Positions 31,726 to 42,723 of a stretch of DNA of 64,000 nt are shown here, piece after piece (the stretch's first letter is position 1; every line of letters starts with the position of its first letter). The DNA is from Adiantum capillus-veneris. Its lineage: Eukaryota > Streptophyta > Polypodiopsida > Polypodiales > Pteridaceae. Position numbers and translations under genes: made by a program. Location: contig CM043961.1 in NCBI GenBank assembly GCA_014529385.2, positions 18,456,478 through 18,520,477 on the forward strand. Direction: 5' to 3'. Below the pieces are notes generated by a model. The model did not search any database. It was not told where the DNA came from and saw nothing but the letters and a program-made list of their open reading frames with translations.

Positions 31726-34700
31726 ATGGAGACTCCTCTAATGAGTCCCATGGACCCATCTTACGTCATTTCACCTTGGGTCTCTATGCAATCTGAGCCT
31801 CCGAGCGACAACTTTAGCTTCCCTAACTTGGCTCAACCCTCTATTAAGGAAAACACAGTGCTCACTCCAGGGATAGGCCTGACAGAGAATGTACCGATGA
31901 CATCTACGGTTAGCGCAGTGCCACTACCTAGTGTCGTAGTACCTAATATGGGGCCTCAACTGTATGTGCCTCTAGCCCCTTATGCACACATGGCCCCCAC
32001 ACCTCCAATTGTACCACTTGTTTATGCTCCTCGAGTGCCGCTCCCTAGCCCTTATCCGAGTGGACCTATGCCCGGTTATGTTCCATATCCTACATCATCC
32101 ACACATATGCCAAGACCGGTACCCGTCCCTCTCCCACATATGATTCCAAGAGTACCTCCACCGGCCCTGCCTCCTCACATAGGTGACTTGGCAGCGTTTG
32201 CTCAAACCATAGGTCGATCTATCGCGGAAAATATGCGTCATGCATCTGATAGAGAGCCTAGAAGTAAGGCAGTACAAATTGCCAAACTCACGCAAAAATT
32301 CAATGGGGACGAAGATGCTAGAAAACACATTGAAGTGTTTGAACAAGTATGTGATTCCTTAGGGGAACGTAACGAACTACATAAGTGCAATGCCTTAAGC
32401 TTGACATTAAGTGGGAAGGCTGGAGATTGGTATAGAACCCTAAGGGTGGACGAGAAAACAATCTACCCTACCCTTCGAAGGTTGTTTCTAAAGGAGTACA
32501 TACGAGAAGGTGTGCTTTGGGGTGTAGCATCTCAGCTACAGAAGGCCGAACGTAAGGAAGGAGAGTCAGTAAGGGACTTCATTAGTCGTCTAAAGCACTT
32601 AAACTCTCGCTGCCCTGTAAATGAGCGCTTCAACAATAACCAACTGCTTAATCGATTCATTCGAGGGTTGAGGAATGAAGGAATCTATAATGGACTAGTG
32701 ATTAGAGGTATCACAACCTGGGAAGATGTCATTGCCAATGCAATCCAATTAGAGGACAACTTGATGATAGCAGGCATGAGGGTGTCTACTGACACGAGAT
32801 CCACTAGCTCACAAGCCATTGAGTATGAACCCATGACTGCAAAGCCCATTGCCAATGAGCCAAAGGTATTTGAGACATTCTTGACAGACCTCACCAAGGC
32901 AATCCAAGAGTCTCTTAAGGATAATCGACCCCCTCAAAATAGTCACATGTATCCAAGAAGGGAGCAACAATGGTGTTCCATTTGCTTAGGTCCACATAGC
33001 ACTAGTGAGTGCCCTACGTTTAGAGTAAAATTTAATGGAACTTGCAACACATGTGGTAGGTATGGTCACCAAGCTAAGGATTGTTTAATGATCAAACGTA
33101 TGATGGCAAATAGACCACCTGTAGCCTGGACGGATGCACCTCGAGCTCCTGTATTGATGCCTGCTCCACCTGTTGAGAAACTACTGCAACACATGGTCCC
33201 TAGATCTCAAAATGTTGTACAAGCTACACCGCTACCACCTCCTGTGCTAGGACCACAGCCCCCACATCCAAGAGTCGCCCCTATGAACCAAGTGGGTTGC
33301 GAGCCATCTAATGCTTATGCATATGGCTGTGAGGAGGAAATAGACACTAGTATTGCCTACGGACTTGATACATTGGAAGAGTGTCCTATATACTACATGG
33401 AAGATTGTTGGGGGCAAGTCAAGCCGGTTTATCAAGCTGCTGCTCTCGCATCCAGAGGTCAAAATATCAACACCCAGGCTAGGAGGCCACCTCTTCAATG
33501 CTACGAGTGTGGTGGACCACATCGGGCAGCGGAGTGCCCTATTAGGCTGCAAACGAATGATGCACAGATGCAAATGAATCAAGGGAGCACGTCTGCAATG
33601 CCAATACTCACATGTAATCGTTGTGGCATAGATCACTTGATTGCCCAATGCCCCTATAACCCAAATGCGCCTAAAATCACACCCCTAAATTTGGTCGAAA
33701 TTGCTAGTGTGACATCGCCAATACCACCCGTCGCACCCGCTTATGCGATTACACGGTCCATGCTTCAAGGGCCAGGCCATATGCTCAAAGAGAGAGATAC
33801 CGCGTCAGTTATCCAAGCAAAGAAAAAGAAGACACGAAGGAAGAGGTCGCAGAATACGGGAAATTCAAAGCCAAGTTCCAAAACAAACATAGGAACAGGA
33901 GATGACCCCGTGTATATGAATGACCTCGAGGATGATTCAGATTCAATCGAGACAATGGAGACTAGAACCAATACCACAAAGGGAAAGACCGACAAAGAAA
34001 ACCGTAACATGGAACCAAATGAAAACCGAATAAGAGAAAACCATAAAGAGCCTCTGAAAACACCACAAGTGTTTCCAAATCCAATCCAAGACCCCCAAGA
34101 TAAACCGCAGGGGCAAAAAGGGAAGAATCGTAAAAAGAAGATTGGGACGTACCCAAACCCAGTAGACGAGATTGAGCAGGTGAAACATCTAAGAGGTTTA
34201 GTGGAGGAGACTCAAAGGAAACTAGAACCAGAACCCATGCATGTCAAAATTCATGACACAGTGTTTCCCACGCAAGTTCATCCACCCCACATGAACCATA
34301 GACCGTTAGCCATATCTAGTATCATCCAAGAAGGGAGTGAGGACGGGACATCAAAAAGTGAGCATACACCTTTCTTGTTGGAAAGGATGTTTAACGAACA
34401 AATACCTGATCCCATTGAGGAATATGAGATTCCATCCTCACCAGTTCCTAGTCAAGGACCTACACCCTGCAAAATGCCAATGAATGTTGCCAAACTAGTG
34501 GACTTCATGTCTTCTGAGGTCCGAACCACGATCATAGCAAAGCTGTATGGAGATCCTGAGTTATTCCATGCACTTCGAGCATTCCTTAACGGAGAGCTAC
34601 GAACGGCATTACCACAGTTTGCGCAACCAAATAGGCCTGACTCGATTATGATTGATGAGGAAAATCATGTGCAATCACTTGACTTAGATGGACACGAGTC

Positions 34701-35958
34701 TGTGATCGAGGTACCCATTAACGAATTAGGGCAGTATTTTGAAGGCGACGAGTCTAATGCGACCCTACCCATCACTAACAAGGGATTAACTATAAAGGGA
34801 ATTCTTGATGGTGGTGCGGGAGTTAGCATCGTTACAAAAGATTGTTGGGAATCCATGGGAAAACCCTGCCTCATTGTTACTAACATTGTGGTAAAGATGG
34901 GAAATGGCACCATAGCCAAACCTATGGGGATGCTCAAGGATCTTAAGATCAAAGTTCTAGGACACAAGGTACGACATACGTTCATTGTAATGGATTTCTC
35001 TAAACAGCTTATGTCATATGAAATGATTTTAGGACGACCATTCATGAGGGAAGCACAAATGGTTCATGATTGGTCTAAAAATCATGTCTATTTGCAATTC
35101 CAAGACTCTATCCTTAGAGTGGATTTGGTGACTGGTAAGGTACACCCCTTAGGGAGTAAAACCATTATTGATCATCGCTCTGACACCACAGTTCACTCAG
35201 CCCCACTACAATATTGTTACACTTGTAAGAAGGATACAGACATTGGCCAAGATTCTCCTTACATGGATGTGTTACCGGGTATGACGGAATCAGACAACGT
35301 AGACTGGGTACACCTAGCTGCAACCATAGATACCTGGGGAAATAGAGGAACCACTTGGGTCACACCAGAGGGGGAAGAGGTACCACAAATTGCACCTCTG
35401 AACATGATAAGTGCCATACATGCATCTTCTAAGGGCAAGGCAATTGTAGACCAATCTGACAGTGACACCGATAGCTCAATAGAAGACTTTGACCAACACG
35501 ACTCAGACACGGACTCCCAGAGTGAAACGGATTCTGAATCTCATGAATTAGAGAGTGGAGCAAGTTCAGAGTCAAAAAATTCGGAAGGACCGAGCACATC
35601 AACCGATGATAGCTCCTCCGAGAGTGAAGAGGACACCAACGAGGACTCCTTTAGTGAGCCAGATCTAAATGCAAATCAAAAGCAGGTCTCAAATAAGAAA
35701 AAGAAAAACTTTAAGAGGCGTCGATATCGAGCCAATGTACGTGCTAGGATAAAAAAGAAGAGATCCTCACCAGAATGGCTCAGTTATATAGGAGCATGTG
35801 ATGCTCATCGAAAATTGGTAGACGATTGGGGTGAATATCTCCAAAATGTTATGTGGTGTAGACCACGACCCCATGACATAGCCCAATTAGAGATCATAGA
35901 CAAGCCAAAGTTGAGCCGCACTGCAAGGAGGCGTCAAAACCAAGAGTTAGCTCGATAA
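31726..35958 (+). CDS. gag: B-plus Gag-protease polyprotein (1,410 aa)
   Basis: A Pro-rich start (1-160) leads to a retrotransposon Gag capsid domain at about 185-350 (AKLTQKFNGDEDARKHIEVF, AGDWYRTL). Four zinc-knuckle-like motifs follow at about 416, 440, 592 and 630: CNTCGRYGHQAKDC is canonical CX2CX4HX4C, and the other three (CSICLGPHSTSEC, CYECGGPHRAAEC, CNRCGIDHLIAQC) have X3 before His. A Lys-rich linker leads to protease 1 at about 1025 (GILDGGAGVSIV) with EMILGRPFM later. A long acidic Ser/Asp tail (1230-1330) and a basic patch precede the TAA. The frame continues into RT after the stop. Confidence 0.88.
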   Translation: METPLMSPMDPSYVISPWVSMQSEPPSDNFSFPNLAQPSIKENTVLTPGIGLTENVPMTSTVSAVPLPSVVVPNMGPQLYVPLAPYAHMAPTPPIVPLVYAPRVPLPSPYPSGPMPGYVPYPTSSTHMPRPVPVPLPHMIPRVPPPALPPHIGDLAAFAQTIGRSIAENMRHASDREPRSKAVQIAKLTQKFNGDEDARKHIEVFEQVCDSLGERNELHKCNALSLTLSGKAGDWYRTLRVDEKTIYPTLRRLFLKEYIREGVLWGVASQLQKAERKEGESVRDFISRLKHLNSRCPVNERFNNNQLLNRFIRGLRNEGIYNGLVIRGITTWEDVIANAIQLEDNLMIAGMRVSTDTRSTSSQAIEYEPMTAKPIANEPKVFETFLTDLTKAIQESLKDNRPPQNSHMYPRREQQWCSICLGPHSTSECPTFRVKFNGTCNTCGRYGHQAKDCLMIKRMMANRPPVAWTDAPRAPVLMPAPPVEKLLQHMVPRSQNVVQATPLPPPVLGPQPPHPRVAPMNQVGCEPSNAYAYGCEEEIDTSIAYGLDTLEECPIYYMEDCWGQVKPVYQAAALASRGQNINTQARRPPLQCYECGGPHRAAECPIRLQTNDAQMQMNQGSTSAMPILTCNRCGIDHLIAQCPYNPNAPKITPLNLVEIASVTSPIPPVAPAYAITRSMLQGPGHMLKERDTASVIQAKKKKTRRKRSQNTGNSKPSSKTNIGTGDDPVYMNDLEDDSDSIETMETRTNTTKGKTDKENRNMEPNENRIRENHKEPLKTPQVFPNPIQDPQDKPQGQKGKNRKKKIGTYPNPVDEIEQVKHLRGLVEETQRKLEPEPMHVKIHDTVFPTQVHPPHMNHRPLAISSIIQEGSEDGTSKSEHTPFLLERMFNEQIPDPIEEYEIPSSPVPSQGPTPCKMPMNVAKLVDFMSSEVRTTIIAKLYGDPELFHALRAFLNGELRTALPQFAQPNRPDSIMIDEENHVQSLDLDGHESVIEVPINELGQYFEGDESNATLPITNKGLTIKGILDGGAGVSIVTKDCWESMGKPCLIVTNIVVKMGNGTIAKPMGMLKDLKIKVLGHKVRHTFIVMDFSKQLMSYEMILGRPFMREAQMVHDWSKNHVYLQFQDSILRVDLVTGKVHPLGSKTIIDHRSDTTVHSAPLQYCYTCKKDTDIGQDSPYMDVLPGMTESDNVDWVHLAATIDTWGNRGTTWVTPEGEEVPQIAPLNMISAIHASSKGKAIVDQSDSDTDSSIEDFDQHDSDTDSQSETDSESHELESGASSESKNSEGPSTSTDDSSSESEEDTNEDSFSEPDLNANQKQVSNKKKKNFKRRRYRANVRARIKKKRSSPEWLSYIGACDAHRKLVDDWGEYLQNVMWCRPRPHDIAQLEIIDKPKLSRTARRRQNQELAR

Positions 35959-36012
35959 CACAAGAAAGCAGAATTAGAAGCACAGACCAAAGCACAACCA
36001 GAATCCACAGAC

Positions 36013-37320
36013 TTGCATCGTGCACCAGAACATTTCAAATCTTACACCACAGGGGAAGCAAAGGTTGTGTACACAAAAGCCCAAAGAATACCTATCGATG
36101 GGAATAATGGAATCTATGATGGTCCGGCAATAGTTAAAGAAATAGAATTAGCCGACCCCGGTGAAGAATCAAAACCTATTTTTATTGCCCAAGACCTCAC
36201 AGAAGTTGAAGAGGCGGTCCTCAAAGAGCTTCTCAAGGAATTCAAGGACGTATTCGCTTGGACATACCATGATATGAAAGGTGTTCCACCTTCTGTGGTC
36301 CAACATACAATCCCTATGATTAGCACTGCGAAGCCCGTACAACAAAGACCCTACCCGATGAATCCTAAGTACGCAAAGATCATTCAAGAAGAACTAGAAA
36401 AGCTTATCAAATGTGGGTTCATATATCCTATTGAACACTCTGAATCGGTGTCTCCAATAGTTATCGTGCCAAAAAAGAATGGGAAACTCAGGGTGTGCGT
36501 GGACCTCAAAAAAGTTAATGCAGCTACTAGAAGAGACCATTACCCCCTACCATATTCCTAACATGTACTCGAAAGAGTTGCAGGCAAGGAAGCTTATAGC
36601 TTTCTAGATGGGTACTCAGGCTACAACCAAATCACGATAGCGCTAGAGGACCAAGCTAAAAGTGCCTTCATCACAGAATTTGGCGTGTTTGCATTTCGTG
36701 TGATGGCTTTTGGCTTAACAAATGCCCCTGCTACATTCCAACGATTAATAAACACTGCTTTTAAAGAATATTTGAGAGTGTTTTGTGAAGCTTTCTTAGA
36801 CGACCTTTGTGTTTACTCTTCTTGGAAAGAACATCTATCATGTTTGCGGAAGGTGTTTGAAAAGTGTAGGTTATATCGTATCTCATTGAACCCGTTCAAA
36901 TGCCAATTTTGGGTCAAGCATGGAGTTATTTTAGGGCATATAGTATCTAAGAATGGTATCTCAACCGATGAGAGCAAAATTAAAGTGATTCTAGAGTTAC
37001 CACCACCAACCAATTACAAGGGAGTTCAAAGGTTCATGGGACACGTGAGTTATTATCGACGGTTTATTTTATTTTTCGTTGAGATAGCACGTCCTTTGTA
37101 CAAGCTTCTCATTGAATTTAAATGGACTGAAGAGTGTGACCAGGCCTATGAACAATTGAAGAAAACACTAGCAAGTGCTCCAATTTTAAGGACACCTAAC
37201 TGGGATGTCATTTTCCATGTGCATATTGATGCATCAAACTTTGCTATTGGGTGTGTTCTCACTCAACCAGGAGAACATAAATTGGACTATCCCATTAGCT
37301 TTGCAAGCCATGCTCCACAG
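36013..37320 (+). pseudogene. pol: B-plus reverse transcriptase with truncated RNase H
   Basis: Same frame as gag. EFKDVFAWTYHDMKGV and LIKCGFIYPIEHSESVSP lead to KNGKLRVCVDLKKVNAA, a TAA at 36559-36561, then DGYSGYNQ, FGLTNAPATFQRLI, catalytic AFLDDLCVYSS (about 36800) and ILGHIVSKNGI. RNase H begins (IDASNFAIGCVL) but breaks at about 37306: compared with B-minus, about 50 residues carrying the catalytic Glu and second Asp are missing, and the frame shifts. The junction has a few bases of microhomology (AAGCC-like). Later sequence retains MADHLSR. Confidence 0.85.
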
Positions 37321-39125
37321 GAAGAATTACACGATGGTTGTTAATTCTTCTGGAGTTTGATTTCACGATTGTAGTGAGACCCAGTAAAAGGCACGTCATG
37401 GCTGATCATTTGTCTCGCATACCCAATGGTGAAGCCCCTACAGGAGTTGATGATGAATTACCCGATACTTCCCTATTCATAGTTGAGACTATGCCTGAAT
37501 GGAGTGAGAACATTGTTAACTTTTTAGTTAATGGTTTTCCACCCAAGGAACTTCGTAAGGATATCGCTCGAAGGCTAATAAAAGAATGTGAACCCTATTG
37601 TTTGATTTCCGGAACTCTGTATAGACTAGGCAAGGACGATATTCTTAGGCGTTGTGCCCGCGAGGATGAATATTTGTATATCTTGCAAGAAGCACATATG
37701 GGCATAGCAGGAGGACATTTTTTAGGAGACCTGACTGTTAGAAAGGTGCTGCAATCAGGCTATTGGTGGCCAACTTTATTTAAGGATGCATCACTTTTTA
37801 CAAAAGGGTGTGATGAGTGCCAACGTTACAAGACCACATAGCGCAAAGACAGAATGCCCTTACATCCTATTAAAGTAACCCAACCATTTGAAAAATGGGG
37901 CTTAGACTTTGTAGGTCCAATTAGTCCCGCAGCACGTAACACTCAATCTCGATATATTCTAGTTGCTACGGACTATGTAACAAAGTGGGCTGAGGCTAAG
38001 GCTTCACAAAAAGCTGACGCGAGGACAACAGCTAAGTTTGTTTTTGAGAACATTATCACAAGATTTGGTTGCCCTTTTGAAATTGTTAGTGATAATGGTA
38101 CCCATTTTATAAATGAGGTAATAAGAGAGCTTACCACGACCTTTATGATATCCCACCATAAGTCTACACCTTATTACCCGCAAGCTAATGGACAAGCTGA
38201 GAGCACCAACAAGACTCTAATCTCTATTTTAACCAAGACGGTAGAAGCTCATCGCACTGATTGGGATTTGAAGTTGACATCTGCTCTATGGGCTTATCGT
38301 ACTGCTTATAAAGTGGCTATTAATTGTACGCCATTCAAAATGGTATATGGCCAAGAAGCGGTTATGCCTTGGGAGTTTGTCATTCCTAGTCTTAGGGTAG
38401 CTTCGCAAGAAGGATGGAATGGTAACCCCTTAACCGAGCGTTTGTATATCTTAGAAAAGCTGGACGAAGAGAGACAGTTGGCTGTGCAAAATGCTCTTGT
38501 GGAAAAGGATAGGAGAAAGAAGTGGTTTGATCGCCATGTGAAGGACAAGGACATCAAAGTTGGTGATAAAGTCCTTATGTATGGAGTACGTAAAGAGAAG
38601 AAAAAGTTGAAATATGCTGGTAAAGGACCATATAGCGTATGTGAAAGTACCCCACAAGGTACCCTTCGTGTGGAAACTCTTGATGGAGTTGAAACCATTG
38701 GATTCCTCAATGGGAGTAAATTCAAAAGATATTATGATCCTTTAAGCCAAGAAGAACTACGGGCCATTCATCAAAAGAAGGCCGCCAAAGCACAAACCGA
38801 GTTAAAGAAGATACAAGCTCAAGCTGAGGCTAAGGAGCGACAACAACGTATAAGACAAAAACGAGAGGCTAACCTTGGAGTCACAAATGCATTCCACGTG
38901 GAAATCGAAGAGGATTGGTTGGACTCTGACACACCTCTACGATACCCTATTGAGTTAAATAGTGCCTATGGAAAAGTGCTATATAACGCCTTATTGGACA
39001 CGGGTGCTAAATATAATCTGCTATCCTATGGGGTGTGGTGTCAGTTAGGGAAGCCACCTCTATCTGAGAGTATTATCCAAGTCAAGGGTGTCAACAAGAA
39101 AAAAACTACGGTTTTTGGAATCTAG
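37320..39125 (+). pseudogene. B-plus integrase and start of second protease-like domain
   Basis: Frame 3. After the RNase H remnant come one H2C2 module (GTLYRLGKDD, EAHMGIAGGHF, YWWPTLFKDASLF, GCDECQRYK), a TAG at 37839-37841, and the catalytic core: GLDFVGPI (about 37902), VSDNGTHF (about 38090) and GQAESTNK (about 38200), a D,D,E set. The C-terminus has KVGDKVLMYGV and KGPYSV (GPF/Y-like), then a coiled Lys/Gln/Ala segment. From about 38960 a second retropepsin-like active site appears (NALLDTGAKYNLLS), cut by a TAG at 39123-39125. Confidence 0.85.
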
Positions 39126-40115
39126 CACACTTCTGTCAGTTATGACAATGGAATTGTAGCTCAAGACTTTTTGGTCATGCCTACTGGAACTATGGAGGGT
39201 AATATAAACCTAGGACGCACGTGGATGATAGCCACCAAATGCACTATTGATTGGGGGACTGGGGGTGTCACAACGCAAAAACCAACTCTTATCCCTACCA
39301 CTCAAGCCATAGTCCCTGAGATATTGCCTAAGGAAATAAAACCCAAGACATTGCATGTCCAGGAAGTTGAACCATACGTTCCCATAGCCCAACTCTCTAG
39401 ATCTTCAACTGATGTAGTTGAAAGAAAGCTTGAGACACACAAGAACCATCCTAATATAACAAAGAAAGCATACAAGTGGGTCCCTAAAGCTTCTTTAGTA
39501 ACCATGGCTGATGCTAAAAAACGGAAGCCTCGTAAGAAACATCCCACTCGCTCCAAGAAATGTAAGAAAACGTGGCACTGGATTCCTAAACGACTATTAA
39601 AATCCCAAGGATACTATGATGGAAATGAGCAAATTTGGGTACCTAAACGTAAGATGTGTCCTTCCCTATCGACAACAAACCCATATGAGTCAAACAGTGT
39701 AACGCTAAAGCCAATGGCAGACCGTGGGAAGGGAAAGATCACAGAATGCTACACACCTATTCCAGAGCTAGTTTGGGCTCCAAGGCAAACCCAATTTATT
39801 CCACCTAGCTCAAGAAGGGGGGAGTTCCATGAAGCTTCTAGCTCCTCATGTAATACATCCATAGAGGTAAAAGCTTCTACACAGCCTCCATCTATAGTAA
39901 TGAACCTCAATGAAGCTACAAAAGAATCCACACCTCCCAGTGTTCAAGAATCACCTGATGAACCACTTCAAGTTCGATCCTGGGAGAGTACCTTACCACC
40001 CTTGCAACTTGACGAGGCACCTAGGGTAATAGAAAACTACTGGAAAAAATCCTCACCTATTACCAACTGGAACAATTGGTTTCAAAGGGTGACAAGCTCA
40101 TTTCAAACGGTATGA
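39126..40115 (+). pseudogene. B-plus second protease-like domain (end) and WVPK tail
   Basis: Continues in the integrase frame. Near 39205 NLGRTWM matches the end block of the retropepsin fold (compare ILGRPFM in protease 1), completing the domain begun with LLDTGAKYN. The tail repeats a Trp-Pro-basic motif: YKWVPKAS (39474), WHWIPKRL (39574), QIWVPKRK (39632) and LVWAPRQT (39773), separated by basic or Ser/Pro-rich linkers. Ends at TGA 40113-40115. Function of the tail is unknown; nucleic-acid binding is a guess from the charge. Confidence 0.72.
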
Positions 40116-40361
40116 TCTACCCAAGGAAGGGGGGAGTGTTTGTGGACATCCATCATTCACTTGGTTCCCTCTCAACCTTTCTCCCTGACCTCTTAATCTC
40201 CGATCTTAGGGAATGTATATATAAAGCCTTATACTCACAAAAACAAGATAAAAAAGTAAAAGAGCAAGAGCCATCACACAAATCATAAAAACAAATTATG
40301 CACAAGAACACGACCCTTGTAATATTTGCACTCTAACCATCATCTATTTGCGTGTACAGAT

Positions 40362-40784
40362 ATGGCTAGTACGCTAGAGTCATCCACTCCTGCCTTGGGT
40401 GAGAGGTACCCTCGTTACTTTTCACAAATATTTCACATGGTCTTTCCAGTGCTTGCATGTGAATGGGATTTGATAGGTACGCTAGCATGTGAGAGGAATT
40501 TTGAGGATTTAGAATGGCTGATACGTCTCTTGACCACGTCTGATCCATACTTAGTAGAGAGCGTTTCTCCCATTGCAAAAGCCTACCCTTTTGACCAAGA
40601 TGACTATAGGCGTCTAGTGACCTTCTTAGTAAACATGGGCACCTATGATGAAGAAGAAAATTTACATGACTACACGGATGGCACATATGGTCTCATGGAT
40701 GATGACTTTGTTTATCTCGACGACGAGGATAGGGGTTTAGCCTTAGGGTTTCCCCCCAACCTCTACAATATCCTATTCCCTTGA
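40362..40784 (+). CDS. Small 3' ORF of B-plus, acidic, unknown
   Basis: 141 aa from MASTLESSTP (an upstream ATG at 40326 adds 12 residues). Mixed hydrophobic N-terminal half, then a strongly acidic end (YDEEENLHDYTDG, DDDFVYLDDEDRG). No signal peptide or membrane anchor. It sits in the env position between pol and the polypurine tract. A PPT-like AAGGAAGGGGGGAGTG lies just upstream at about 40122-40137. Open and uninterrupted while pol carries stops, but this may be chance. Confidence 0.4.
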   Translation: MASTLESSTPALGERYPRYFSQIFHMVFPVLACEWDLIGTLACERNFEDLEWLIRLLTTSDPYLVESVSPIAKAYPFDQDDYRRLVTFLVNMGTYDEEENLHDYTDGTYGLMDDDFVYLDDEDRGLALGFPPNLYNILFP

Positions 40785-42101
40785 CTCTTTAGGGGGAGTG
40801 CAAATAATAAGGTTAGGGTTCCTTATGTTTTTTGTTGTGTTCAATAAGTGTTGGTACCTTTTCCCACTAATGTGCCTTCTGGAGGTATTCCTTTTGTTTC
40901 CTAGTGTGTACAGGAGCGTGTTGCTATTGATAGGATTTGGACCTTCATGGAACCTTTCTCTCGTTCACACTTCAAATCAAGCGCGACCATCAACACAAAC
41001 AGGTGTTTTATGTCCATTAACATTGCCCTTATCCTTTTGCATCCATGTTTGTCTGCTTTGATTGTGATTGGTAGCATAATATTCAGCGCATTTGCTTAGT
41101 ATCAAACATTTAATTCAATGTAATGTTTTGTCATAATCACTTGTCTAGGTTTAAAAATCAAGCAGTCCGACTAAGCTAGTTTGACCAATCTAGGTATTAG
41201 AAATCTTCTCTTAATACCATGGGGAATGCCTTCCTAATAAGCAATGGTTACTTAGGTTCTTAATCCGATTTAGGCAGCATTGTGTGAAATGTACTAGGGC
41301 TTTCTAGTGGGCTTAACCCTATTGACCTTTAGCTTAAGTATTATAAAGGGAGTTTACTAATGTGATGAGCCTGGGGAGGGTAACAGTGTTATATGACCCC
41401 CCAAAGTTACAAATTTAAAATGCTGAAAATGAACAAACAAAAAATCAAAGTGCCACAATGTAAAATTTTAAGCTGGAAGAGAAATCCCTGCTTAAATTGG
41501 TACTTCACTCACATGTATCGCCTATGGTACTAGAGCCCTAGAGGTTCCCAGTGTGGGCGCTTTTCCTTGAAAAACAAAAAACCCAAGGCATACAAAATAA
41601 GCACACACATCAAAATTGAATCAATGTGAAAAGACTTTGGGGGGTCAAAGAAAAGGTAATCAGTCAGGCGATGATTTCATGAGAAATTCCTTTTATCGTA
41701 GCTTAACTACAAGGTCTTCTAGGTATAGCCTCTAGTCACCCCTCGAACATCAAATACTTGGCTCTCGCGATTACCCATGGTATTAATAGTCGAGCTCTAG
41801 TGCCTTTTGACCGTTAAATTAGCGACCCCGGACTTGTTTAATTTTTTACCTTTACATCTGTTTATGCATTTGATTATATTGCAATTTAATGTTTATTACT
41901 GACAAATTGTCTGAATATCTAACCAATCAATTTGTCTGTCTATTGCATGTGATTTTTAATTGTATATGAGAATGCAATTACTGTGGCAATGTTGTTTGAT
42001 TTTGCAGTGATTAAAGAAGGCTACGTACATCCATGTCGACTGCTCTTCCATCTCGACGAACGAGCTTCAATTGGATAGCTTTCGAGGACGGAATCTACAT
42101 C
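40785..42101 (+). other. 3' untranslated part of B-plus
   Basis: No recognised coding sequence. A hydrophobic ORF at 40798-41061 lacks other support. The remainder is AT-rich single-copy-looking sequence up to the polypurine tract. Confidence 0.5.
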
Positions 42102-42114
42102 AGGAAGGGGGGCA
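42102..42114 (+). other. Polypurine tract of B-plus
   Basis: AGGAAGGGGGGCA directly before the TG of the 3' LTR. Confidence 0.8.
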
Positions 42115-42397
42115 TGTTAACCCTCACGGCACACGGACACCCTATGATCTATAGACGTTGTATTGTTTAGAGTCAAGTACCGGGCTTGTCGGACCAATAG
42201 GAACAGGGTAAGGGTGATCGCCGATGACAGGCGCACTCTAACTGGAATATTCAAGGAGTTAGTTGGCTAAGTATGGGCGCCCAAGTGTGAATGGGGTGAG
42301 CTCATATAAAATCCACTAAACCTAATTTTTACTCATTCTCTCATTGTGCAATAGAAGCTGCTCTTGCTCCATCTCCACCTTCTCCTTCACCATCTCC

Positions 42398-42472
<75 letters not shown>

Positions 42473-42723
42473 TGTGAGAGAGAGAGAGAGAGTGTGAGAG
42501 TGTGTGTGTGATTGAGCATTGCAACGGCACGACGGCGGCGAGGCGGTTGAGCGCGGCGTAGCGGCGTCTCCCTCTTCTTCGCGGCACGGGAATCCTTCAT
42601 TCACAACTACGCAGGAAGGTGAGTGACACACCATTCTTCCTTGTGAGCTTGTCTGTTGTATGGCTGTGTGCTAGGAGCCTTTGTGGCTCGCACATGGCGC
42701 GTAGCAAGTCCCTAGCAGTGACA
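42115..42723 (+). repeat. B-plus 3' LTR (609 bp)
   Basis: Collinear with 29674-30232; the extra length is an expanded GT tract at about 42399-42469. It ends CTAGCAGTGACA, followed by the target duplication CTCTT. Confidence 0.92.

Larger units (their letters stand above)
29674..42723 (+). mobile_element. B-plus: complete plus-strand Ty3/gypsy element (non-chromovirus)
   Basis: LTRs 29674-30232 and 42115-42723, tRNA-Asp-type primer site, gag-protease ORF 30919-35958, RT with a deleted RNase H, integrase, a second protease-like domain with WVPK tail to 40115, a 141-aa 3' ORF, polypurine tract 42102-42114. Target duplications CCCTT/CTCTT. LTRs differ by about 15 substitutions outside the GT tract (eye count, roughly 3%). 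It is inserted antisense in the RT of B-minus, a relative with the same domain plan. No chromodomain. The closest named group is unclear; an Athila-like or a non-angiosperm OTA lineage is possible. Confidence 0.88.

Noticed and set aside
40798..41061. Hydrophobic 87-aa ORF as an env-like membrane protein
   Set aside because: T-rich DNA gives such ORFs by chance; no signal peptide plus ectodomain arrangement.
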